DNA from: JADJMO01 sp016794445
Lineage (GTDB): Bacteria > Myxococcota_A > Polyangia > Polyangiales > JADJMO01
NCBI GenBank assembly: GCA_016794445.1
Contig: JAEUKC010000254.1
Span: 51,607-115,606, forward strand
Length of the DNA stretch: 64,000 nucleotides
Direction of reading: 5' to 3'
Position 1 is the first letter of the stretch, and every line of letters starts with the position of its first letter. The notes under the pieces were generated by a model. That model was not told where the DNA came from. It made no database searches and saw nothing but the letters and a program-made list of their open reading frames with translations. Of the stretch, positions 53,413 to 62,344 are shown piece after piece. Position numbers and translations under genes: made by a program.

Positions 53413-54081
53413 TCACTCCGCGGGCACGGGCTTGCGGGTCGGTCGACGAAAGCCTGTCCGGAGCAGCCAGCTCTCGGGGGGCGCGACGGGCGGATCGTGA
53501 CCGGGGAGGGCGTAGTGCACCGTGGCGGCCGGGAGTCCGACCGCTTTCCACTCCGAGAAGGAGGGTGCGCTCGACCAAGGGTCGGCGACGGGAGCGCCCG
53601 GCACGTGACGCGCGTGGTTGGCGAGCACGTAGCGCAGGACGTTGCGGGTCTCGGTGGGCGAGCAGAGCGAGCGCGCGTGGTAGCGGCTCGCGAGCACGCG
53701 CCCATGGCGCCCCATGACCTTGTTGAGGCCACGGGCGATGCGGACGGTCAGCGAACGCATCGCGCTCGAGAGGGCGGCGGCGTCGCGCGCCTCGACGACC
53801 AGGTGCACGTGGTTCCCTTGCACCGAGAAGTGGGTCACCCGGGCTCGCTCGCCGGAGAGGAGCGCCCGCAACGCGCCGTCGATCGGGCGAAGGCAACGCT
53901 GCGCCCGCAGGTTCCAGACGTGCTGGGCGAACCGGAGCGTGACGTGGAGGGGGTGCGCGGCGGAGACGGAAGGGCGGCGCCGGTGCGACTCGGAGCCCGC
54001 CTTCACCGGCCGCCCTGCACCCGGACGACGCCCACCGCGGGTGCGGAAGGGGAGCTCGGGTTGCTGGATCGGACCGGCCAC
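53413..54081 (-). mobile_element. REP-associated tyrosine transposase (RAYT, Y1/HUH)
   Basis: A 222-residue Y1-type HUH protein of the RAYT/IS200-like family (PF01797). The histidine pair is in HFSVQGNHVHLVVEA, and the likely catalytic Tyr is in the helix LRYVLANHARHV. The N-terminus (LPFRTRGGRRPGAGRP) is Gly/Arg-rich and basic, a frequent feature. The protein starts at the GTG at 54081, six bases from a perfect TATAAT. RAYTs copy or process REP hairpins rather than moving as a whole; a palindrome sits at 54107-54150. Convergent with the frameshifted gene. Confidence 0.85.
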
Positions 54082-54087
54082 TATTTG

Positions 54088-54115
54088 ATTATAGCGCTTT
54101 TTCCCCGGACCGCAA
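54088..54115 (-). promoter_or_regulatory. Promoter of the RAYT gene, probably leaderless
   Basis: On the minus strand a perfect TATAAT (54088-54093) is followed six bases later by the GTG start, which would place the transcription start at or near the start codon. A -35-like TTGCGG (54110-54115) lies 16 bases upstream and overlaps the left arm of the inverted repeat at 54107-54150. The 54081-54102 segment is the only AT-rich patch in the neighbourhood. Confidence 0.6.
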
Positions 54116-54150
54116 GCGAACGGGGCCCATGGCGACGACCCGTGCGGTCC
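54107..54150. repeat. REP-like inverted repeat beside the RAYT gene
   Basis: Arms GGACCGCA (54107-54114) and TGCGGTCC (54143-54150), with an inner ACGGG (54120-54124) and CCCG (54139-54142), forming an imperfect palindrome of 44 bases. GGACCG recurs at 54071-54076 and CGGTCC at 54154-54159. It overlaps the -35 region of the RAYT promoter. REP sequences that RAYTs bind are usually such GC-rich hairpins. Confidence 0.55.
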
Positions 54151-54201
54151 CGTCGGTCCCCGCGCCGCGTGGGCAGGGGGGCCGAGGGGAGCAGAGGGGC
54201 G

Positions 54202-55563
54202 CTACTTGGCGGGCTGGAGCACGACGGGGACGTTGAACGTCGCACCCGTGTCGGTGTCGGCGAACTTGAGGGAGTAGAAGGCGTTCTGGACGCACTGGGC
54301 GACGTTCGCGGAGAGCGTGCCGCCGGGCGCGCCGGACGAGGAGATGACCTTGCCGCCCACGTCGGTCTCGACGGTCACCTTCACCGTGCCGGCGGCGTCG
54401 GGGTTCTTGGAGAGCTCCTTGGTGTAGCAGGCCTTGAAACGCCACTTCGCGCCCGCGATCACCGAGTTGGCGTCCTTCGGTACGTTGGGGCCGATCGGGT
54501 TCGCGCTCGGCTCGGCGGGCAGGGGCACCTTGACGGCGTCGCCGGGGGCGGTGCTCGTGTTGCCCGGGTTCGGGTTGCTCTTGGCGTCGCCGATCTTCTC
54601 GAGACCGTTGGTCCCCGCGATGGGCCCGGTGACCGGCGTGCCGGTCTTGAGCATCGGGTTCTCCTTGTCGACGCCGTTGTTCTTCTTGGCCACCTCGTCG
54701 ATCGCGCTCTCGACCGCCGTGTCGCCCTTCTTCATCACCGACGAGACGGTCGGGCCGGCGCCCATCGAGCCGAGGACGCCGACGTGGAGGTCGTCGAGGT
54801 CCTTGGAGAGCGCCGTGAGGTCGACGCTCGTCGACTTGGCCTTGCTCGGTCCGGGGTTCTTGGCGGGGCCGGGCTTGCCGTCGACCTTGGCGACCTTGCC
54901 GTCGTCGGTCTTCTTCGGCGTCTTGTCGTCCGTGGGCGCGCTCTTGTCGACCGGCTTGTCCTCGGGCGGCATGTCGGGGCGGTTCTTCTGGGCCTCGACG
55001 ATCAGCGCGGCGGTCGCGCCCTCGTCGTCGACGATCGGGTCGAGCCAGTCGGCCTGCACGGCGCCGACGAACCCGAAGTGCGCGAGGAACGAGGCAGCGG
55101 CGATGCAGAGGAACGCCCAGTCGATCGACCCGCGACCCTGCACCGCGAGCGGCAGCTGGGCGGGCGGCATGATCGGCGGCGCCGCGACGAGCTGGAACAG
55201 GAGCTGGGTCGCGCCGAGGCTGACCCGACCGCGCGCGCTCCGCGGCAGCCTGCGTTGCGCGGGACCGACGATCTCCTCCGGACCGCTCTCGAGCGCGACG
55301 CGGGCCCGCGCCCCTTCGGGCAGCGAGAGGACCCAGCCGTCGCCCTCGGGGGCGAACAGGCGCGCCGCGGGCCGATCGAGGTGGATCGTCGCGTGCGGCG
55401 AGTCGCCGATCGCGACCTCGCCGCGGTGCAGGCGCTCGTCGACGACCTTCTGCGCCTCGACCCGCGCGAGCCGCAGCACCTGCGCCCCCTTCGCCTCGGG
55501 GAACGCGCGCATGAGAGAGGTCATCGCGCCCGGGGCGCGCGGCTCCAGATCCAACTTCGCCAT
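54202..55563 (-). CDS. AgmX/PglI C-terminal domain protein with FHA-like N-terminus
   Basis: A 453-residue protein, GGAGGA upstream of the ATG. Residues about 15-130 resemble an FHA or GYF-like sensor (RGEVAIGDSPHATIHLDRPA). A single membrane helix lies at about 149-168 (AFLCIAAASFLAHFGFVGAV). A long Lys/Pro/Asp linker leads to the C-terminal AgmX/PglI domain (IAGAKWRFKACYTKELSKNP, then CVQNAFYSLKFADTD), which is TonB-like and found in gliding-motility proteins of myxobacteria. Spans the periplasm from an inner-membrane anchor. Divergent from xseA across 140 bases. Confidence 0.85.
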   Translation of the reverse strand: MAKLDLEPRAPGAMTSLMRAFPEAKGAQVLRLARVEAQKVVDERLHRGEVAIGDSPHATIHLDRPAARLFAPEGDGWVLSLPEGARARVALESGPEEIVGPAQRRLPRSARGRVSLGATQLLFQLVAAPPIMPPAQLPLAVQGRGSIDWAFLCIAAASFLAHFGFVGAVQADWLDPIVDDEGATAALIVEAQKNRPDMPPEDKPVDKSAPTDDKTPKKTDDGKVAKVDGKPGPAKNPGPSKAKSTSVDLTALSKDLDDLHVGVLGSMGAGPTVSSVMKKGDTAVESAIDEVAKKNNGVDKENPMLKTGTPVTGPIAGTNGLEKIGDAKSNPNPGNTSTAPGDAVKVPLPAEPSANPIGPNVPKDANSVIAGAKWRFKACYTKELSKNPDAAGTVKVTVETDVGGKVISSSGAPGGTLSANVAQCVQNAFYSLKFADTDTGATFNVPVVLQPAK

Positions 55564-55703
55564 GGAATCCTCCGGTACCCCTCGGGTCGAGCGGGCAGGT
55601 CGTTCTGCTGCATCCGACAGCGCCGATTAGCTGGAGTTCCCGGGCCGTTGGAAAAATTCTCGCGGCCAGGGCGAGAGCGCCGAGGGAGAGCTATCGTGCG
55701 CGG

Positions 55704-57068
55704 GTGCGTTCGCCGTTCGCGCCGCTGTTCGGATCGCAGCCGCCCGGGCCCAAGCCCCTCTCGGTGGCCGAGCTCGCGGCCCGCCTGCAGAGCCAGGTGC
55801 AGCTGCTCGGCTCGGTGGTGGTCGAGGGCGAGGTCAGCGGCCTGCGCGGCGGCGGCGCGGGGCACCTCTACTTCGCGCTCAAGGACCCGCGCATCGACGC
55901 CTCCATCTCGTGCGTCATGTTCCGCCGCGACGCGCAGGTCGGGGGAGGCGAGCGCATCGTCGAGGGCCTCCGCGTCGTCGTGCGGGTCACCCCCGAGGTG
56001 TACACCGCGCGCGGGCAGCTGCAGCTCGTCGTGCAGAAGGTCGAGGCCACCGCCGAGGGTGACCTCGCCGCGCGGCGCGAGGCGCTCAAGCGCAAGCTCG
56101 ACGCCGAGGGCCTCTTCGACCGCGCGCGCAAGCGGCCCCTGCCCGAGGATCCGCAGACCATCGGCGTCGTGACGAGCGGCAACGGTGCCGCGTTCGCCGA
56201 CATCGTCAAGGTCGCGCGCGCGCGCGGTCGCGTGCGCATCCTGCTCGCCCACGCGCAGGTGCAGGGCGAGGCGGCGCCGCGCGATCTCGTCCGCGCGCTC
56301 GGGATGCTGGCCAAGGTCCGCGAGGTGTCGGTCATCATCCTCGGGCGCGGCGGCGGCTCGGCCGAGGACCTCGCCGCGTTCGACGACGAGGGCCTCGCGC
56401 GCGCGATCGCCGCGTGCCCCAAGCCGGTCGTCGCCGCGGTCGGTCACGAGGTCGACTGGTCGATCGCGTGCCTCGTCGCCGACGCGCGGGCCGCCACGCC
56501 CTCGCACGCGGCCGAGCTCGTGGTGCCCGATCTGTTGCCGCGTCGGCGCCGCCTGAAGGACCTCGCGCACCGCCTCCTCGCCGCGATGCGCACGCGTCTC
56601 GCCGAGCCCGAGACGGCGCTCGCGCGCATGGAGGCCCGCGTGCGCGCCCCGGAGCGCGCGCTCCGCCAGCACGCGCAGCGCCTCGACGAGCTCGAGCAGC
56701 GCCTCCGGGGCCCGGTCACCGCGCGACTCGGTCGCGATTCGCGCGCGCTCGTCGAGCTCGACCGGCGGCTCTCCGCGCGCGACCCCCGGCGCGTGCTCGA
56801 CGCGGCCCGGGGGGAGATCGAGCCGCTCTCGATCCGCCTCTCCTCGGCCATGCGCCGCGCGCTCGACCGGCGCGCCCACTTGCTGTCGGCGAGCGCGCAG
56901 CGGCTCGACGCGATCTCTCCGCTCGCCGTGCTCGCCCGCGGGTACGCGATCGCTCTCCACGACGGCGCGGCGGTCCGCGAGGCCCGGGAGCTCGCCGAGG
57001 GCGACTCCCTCGAGGTCCGCCTGCACGAGGGGTCGGTCGACGCGGTGGTACGCAAGGTGCGGCCATGA
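55704..57068 (+). CDS. xseA: Exodeoxyribonuclease VII large subunit
   Basis: Processive single-strand DNA exonuclease subunit. A 454-residue protein with the N-terminal OB-fold (LSVAELAARLQSQVQLLG, then GHLYFALKDP) and the catalytic middle (GVVTSGNGAAFADIV, RVRILLAHAQVQGEAA, IILGRGGGSAEDLAAFDDE, VGHEVDWSIACLVADARAAT). Long coiled-coil segments follow. Start GTG at 55704. The small subunit gene xseB was not found nearby. The stop overlaps the aroE start by four bases, an unusual pairing. Confidence 0.95.
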   Translation: MRSPFAPLFGSQPPGPKPLSVAELAARLQSQVQLLGSVVVEGEVSGLRGGGAGHLYFALKDPRIDASISCVMFRRDAQVGGGERIVEGLRVVVRVTPEVYTARGQLQLVVQKVEATAEGDLAARREALKRKLDAEGLFDRARKRPLPEDPQTIGVVTSGNGAAFADIVKVARARGRVRILLAHAQVQGEAAPRDLVRALGMLAKVREVSVIILGRGGGSAEDLAAFDDEGLARAIAACPKPVVAAVGHEVDWSIACLVADARAATPSHAAELVVPDLLPRRRRLKDLAHRLLAAMRTRLAEPETALARMEARVRAPERALRQHAQRLDELEQRLRGPVTARLGRDSRALVELDRRLSARDPRRVLDAARGEIEPLSIRLSSAMRRALDRRAHLLSASAQRLDAISPLAVLARGYAIALHDGAAVREARELAEGDSLEVRLHEGSVDAVVRKVRP

Positions 57069-57901
57069 GGTTCCTCGTGATCGGCGATCCGATCGCCCAC
57101 TCGCTGAGCCCCGTCATGCACCGCGCGGCGTTCGCGGCGCTCGGCCTCGACCACACCTACGACGCCGAACGCGTCGACGCGGCGCACCTGCCCGCGGTGC
57201 TGGATCGGCTGCGGCGCGGGGCGATCCACGGCGTCAACGTGACGGTGCCCCACAAGGTCGCGGTGCTCGCGCTCGCCGACGTGCAGACCGCCGAGGTCTC
57301 CCGGATCGAGGCGGCGAACACGCTGGTGCTGGATCGCACCGGGCGCCTCGTCGCGCACAACACCGACGCGGCCGGCCTGCGCGCCGACCTCACGCGGCAC
57401 GGCGTCACGGCGACGCGGGCGCTGATCCTCGGCACGGGCGGCGCGGCGCGCGCGGCCGTCGTCGCCCTGCAAGACGTCGGCGCCCGGGTCGCCGTCGCGG
57501 GCCGCGACGCGGCGAAGGCGCTGCTCCTCTCCCGCGCGCTCGGCGTCGACGCTGCGCCGTGGGACTCGCTCGCGTCCGCGGCTGCGCCCTACGACCTGGT
57601 CGTGAACGCCACCTCGGCCGGCATGGCGGGGGGCCCGGACGGCGCGCCGATCGCCGCAGCCTGGGCGCGGGCGCCGCGGCTCGAGGGCGCGTACGGCTAC
57701 GACCTCGTCTACCGCCCGGCGGTCACGCCGTTCGTGGCGGCGGCCGGATCGCGGGGGATTTCCGGCCTCGGGATGCTGGTCGAGCAGGGGGCGCGGGCGC
57801 TCTCCCTGTTCCTCGATCGGCCGATCCCCGACGAAACGCGCCAGGCCATGGCCCTCGCGGTGACCCGCCACCTCGCTGGCGCGCCGGGCCCGACCGGCTA
57901 G
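57065..57901 (+). CDS. aroE: Shikimate dehydrogenase
   Basis: NADPH-dependent reduction of 3-dehydroshikimate to shikimate in the aromatic pathway. A 278-residue protein. Motifs: GDPIAHSLSPVMHRAAF, GVNVTVPHK (catalytic Lys) and HNTDAAG (catalytic Asp), then LGTGGAARAAVVAL (nucleotide loop) and VNATSAGM. The length fits AroE. Start ATG at 57065 overlaps the xseA stop. Eleven bases later a secreted protein gene begins, probably under its own signals. Confidence 0.95.
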   Translation: MRFLVIGDPIAHSLSPVMHRAAFAALGLDHTYDAERVDAAHLPAVLDRLRRGAIHGVNVTVPHKVAVLALADVQTAEVSRIEAANTLVLDRTGRLVAHNTDAAGLRADLTRHGVTATRALILGTGGAARAAVVALQDVGARVAVAGRDAAKALLLSRALGVDAAPWDSLASAAAPYDLVVNATSAGMAGGPDGAPIAAAWARAPRLEGAYGYDLVYRPAVTPFVAAAGSRGISGLGMLVEQGARALSLFLDRPIPDETRQAMALAVTRHLAGAPGPTG

Positions 57902-57912
57902 GATCCATCCCG

Positions 57913-58515
57913 ATGCGCCCCCTCGTCCTCTTCGTGGCGTCGATGGCCCTGTCCAGCCTGGCCGTGCACGGCGTCGAGGTCCGGACCGCCGAGGCCTCCA
58001 CGGTCGTCGCGATGACCCTGCCCGATCTGGTCGACAAGAGCGACCTCGTGTTCGTGGGCATCCCCAAGTCGCGCGTCTCGCGCTGGGAGGGCGGCCGCAT
58101 CCTCACGTACACGACCGTCGCGGTCGACCAGGCCATCGGCGGCAGCGTCAAGGCGGGCGGCACGGTCGTCGTGCGCACCTATGGCGGCGTGGTCGACGGC
58201 ATCGGACAGATCACCCACGGCGAGGCGGTGCTCAAGCCCGGCACCCCCATGCTGCTGTTCCTCCGACCGCTGCCGCCCGGGACCAAGCCCTCGGAGCCCT
58301 CGGTGGCGGTGACCGGCATGGCGCAGGGCGCGCTTCCGATCGTCGTCGGCACGGACAAGGTCGCGCGCGTGGTGCCCGACGTGAGCCAGCTCGCGCTCGT
58401 GCAGAAGCCCACCGAGAAGCTGCCGCCGGCCTCGGTCGCGGTCGCCGGAAAGCCCCTGACCGACACGGTCACCTCCGTGCGCGCGCTGTGGGCTGCCAAG
58501 GATGCGAAGAAGTAA
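57913..58515 (+). CDS. Secreted protein of unknown family
   Basis: A 200-residue protein with a signal peptide (MRPLVLFVASMALSSLAVHG). The mature part is beta-rich; MTLPDLVDKSDLVFVGIP and PGTPMLLFLRPLPPGT are the most distinctive stretches. The same protein type precedes matrixin genes in related bacteria as far as I recall, which suggests a functional pair. Its last 14 bases overlap the start of the matrixin gene, so the two are translated together. It may be a chaperone, inhibitor or substrate of the protease; unproven. Confidence 0.75.
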   Translation: MRPLVLFVASMALSSLAVHGVEVRTAEASTVVAMTLPDLVDKSDLVFVGIPKSRVSRWEGGRILTYTTVAVDQAIGGSVKAGGTVVVRTYGGVVDGIGQITHGEAVLKPGTPMLLFLRPLPPGTKPSEPSVAVTGMAQGALPIVVGTDKVARVVPDVSQLALVQKPTEKLPPASVAVAGKPLTDTVTSVRALWAAKDAKK

Positions 58516-59424
58516 CTCCGCCGTCGGCTGCGTGGTCGTGATCGCGTCGCTGCTCTCGGCGGGGCGCGCCGAGGCCTGGTGCCGCACGACCACCAACCGC
58601 GACTTCATCGCCTCGGTCGACCAGCCCTGCGACACCGACGGGCGGGTGCTCTACTGGGCCTCGCGCTGCGTCGGATACTCGGTGCAGCGAGACGCGAGCT
58701 CGCAGGTCGACCTGGACACCGCGCGCAAGCTCGCCGCGCGCGCGTTCGACGAGTGGACCTCGCTCGACTGCCCCGCCGATCCGATCGCCTGCGGCGGCCC
58801 CTCGGTCGGCAAGCCGAGCATGAAGGTGCAAGACCTCGGGCCGGTCTCCTGCAACTGCGTCGAGTACAACCAGAAGGCCGGCAACGCGAACATCATCATG
58901 TTCCGCGACGAGGGCTGGATCGACTGCAACGGGGAGCCCAAGAAGGACGCCGACTCGGTCATCGCCCTCACCACGGTCACCTTCAGCACCGACTCGGGCG
59001 AGATCTTCGACGCCGACATCGAGATCAACACCGCCAACGTGCAGGTGACCACGAGCGAGTCGGCGGTGGTGTTCGACCTGTGGTCGGTGCTCACCCACGA
59101 GACGGGGCATTTCCTCGGCCTCGCGCACACGCAGCCGAGCAACACCGCGGCCACGATGTACCCCCGCTACGAGCCGGGCAAGACGTTCATGCGCGACCCG
59201 TCGGACGACGACCGCTGCGCGATGTGCGCCGCGTACCCGACCGGGCGCTCCACGATCTGCGACACTGCCCCTCGCCGCGGGCTCGCGCTCGACTGCGAGG
59301 GGCGCGACCCGGCGGCGGCCAAGAAGGGCTGCCAGTGCAGCACCCCGGGCGCCGGCGAGGACGGGCCCACCGCGCTCGTCGCGCTCGGGGCCCTCGCGCT
59401 CGTCGGTGCAACGCGCCGCCGTCG

Positions 59425-59440
<16 letters not shown>
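58502..59440 (+). CDS. Matrixin-like zinc metalloprotease with MYXO-CTERM tail
   Basis: A 312-residue secreted protease. The signal ends at AEA. The zinc site HETGHFLGLAH (H199, E200, H203, H209) is the metzincin HExxHxxGxxH form, and a Met-turn-like MYPRYEPG follows. The C-terminus GCQCSTPG, then a hydrophobic helix and RRRRH, is a MYXO-CTERM-type sorting tail. It overlaps the upstream gene by 14 bases and the convergent thiC by 16 bases. Likely anchored at the outer membrane and able to degrade protein. Confidence 0.9.
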
Positions 59441-61299
<1,859 letters not shown>

Positions 61300-61303
61300 G
61301 ACG

Positions 61304-61421
61304 CTTCCCTCCGCCGGCATTGTCCGGTTCAGGTTCCGAGGGTCCGGTGCATGCCGATCGCCAGCGTGGCGGTGACTGCGGCCGTCTCAGCCCGAGTGGG
61401 CTCCCCTAGCAAGAGGGAGTG
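61304..61421 (-). promoter_or_regulatory. TPP riboswitch (THI element) controlling thiC
   Basis: On the minus strand the leader has GGGGAGCCC and GGGCTGAGA (61385-61393), the pyrimidine-sensor helix, and later CCTGA (61329-61333), CAATGCCGGCGGAGGGA (to about 61306), matching the thi-box consensus. P1 pairs UCCCUC (61413-61418) with GAGGGA (61306-61311). The 3' arm of P1 includes GGAGG (61308-61312), the ribosome site of thiC, so ligand binding is predicted to hide it and repress translation. Confidence 0.92.
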
Positions 61422-61498
61422 GTCGTCGACCCCGGGAGGGGCGTCAACTCCAGCTCGGCGGTGACGGAGCGGCTCCTGGCGTGCGACCCTCGGCGGCG

Positions 61499-61759
61499 AT
61501 GGCCCGCGCGCTCGCCTTCGCCCTGCTGCTCGCCCTCGGGTGTGGCCCGTCCAAGCACGTCGCGCACGGCCCGGGCCAGGACAAGAGCAAGGACAAGGGC
61601 GGAAGCTGCAGCAGCCAGTGCAAGACCAAGAACGCGCAGTGCGAGGACGTGTGCCTGCAGCAGGACTGCGACGTCGCGCCCTCTTCGTGCAAGTCGGAGT
61701 CGGACGGGTGCAGCGTGCAGTGCAAGAAGTCGCTCGACGTCTGCCTGAAGGGGTGCTGA
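61499..61759 (+). CDS. Small Cys-rich lipoprotein
   Basis: An 86-residue protein from the ATG at 61499 (an in-frame GTG at 61481 is possible). MARALAFALLLALGC gives a lipobox with C15. The mature approximately 70 residues begin with a Lys/Gly/Asp-rich stretch and then carry about ten cysteines in a regular pattern (CSSQCKTKNAQCEDVC, then CKSESDGCSVQC). No known family recognised. Divergent from the thiC riboswitch across about 80 bases; convergent with the gene at 61763-62344. Function unknown. Confidence 0.7.
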   Translation: MARALAFALLLALGCGPSKHVAHGPGQDKSKDKGGSCSSQCKTKNAQCEDVCLQQDCDVAPSSCKSESDGCSVQCKKSLDVCLKGC

Positions 61760-61762
61760 GCC

Positions 61763-62344
61763 CTACTCGAACTCGAGGCTCACTTCGTACAGATCCTGTC
61801 CCCACAGCTCTCGGGGGAGCACGAGGGCGGGCTCGAGGCCCTCGGCGACGAGCACCGGCAGCGGCCCCTGTCGGATCGGACCGAACGAGTAGTCGCGGCG
61901 TCGCAGCAGCACCCGCGCGATGTCGCAGGCGAAGCCCATCGAGAGATCGAGCGGGACGGCGGTGCGGAAACGATGAACGTCCTCGCCCTCGAGCCCCAGC
62001 GTGACCATGCCGTGCACGAGGCGGTGTGCGGGCGGTGGGTGCGCCAGCGAACGGAGCCTGTTCATCTCGTCGGCGATGTCCCAGAAGACGTCCGGCAGCC
62101 GCTCGAGGGCCGGCTCCCTGGCGATCAGGATCGTCCCGAAGGCGTCGTCGGAACCATGGGCGAAGCTGCTGGTCGGCGCCGTGAGCAGCCAGCCCAGCGC
62201 CACCTCACCCTCGAGGAACACGCGCTTCTGGGCACCGAACCACACCGAGGTGTCGACCCGGTCGTGGACGGGCGACGCCAGGTACGAGATGTCCCAGCGC
62301 CGCGGCGTGCGCGCGCGATGGCGGGTGGCGGCGAGCAGGCTCAC
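61763..62344 (-). CDS. Unknown protein, coupled to the TPR protein gene
   Basis: A 193-residue protein starting at the GTG at 62344, which overlaps the stop of the TPR gene by four bases (GTGA). It is probably cytoplasmic; no signal was seen. Distinctive stretches: VWFGAQKRVFLEGEVALGWL, then AREPALERLPDVFWDIADEM. No family recognised. Coupled translation suggests it works with the TPR protein. The middle part (GWLLTAPTSSFAHGSDDA) may be part of a small beta domain. Confidence 0.7.
   Translation of the reverse strand: MSLLAATRHRARTPRRWDISYLASPVHDRVDTSVWFGAQKRVFLEGEVALGWLLTAPTSSFAHGSDDAFGTILIAREPALERLPDVFWDIADEMNRLRSLAHPPPAHRLVHGMVTLGLEGEDVHRFRTAVPLDLSMGFACDIARVLLRRRDYSFGPIRQGPLPVLVAEGLEPALVLPRELWGQDLYEVSLEFE

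Noticed and set aside
53413..54150. Complete insertion sequence with target duplication
   Set aside because: No terminal repeats or target duplication were seen; a RAYT does not need them.
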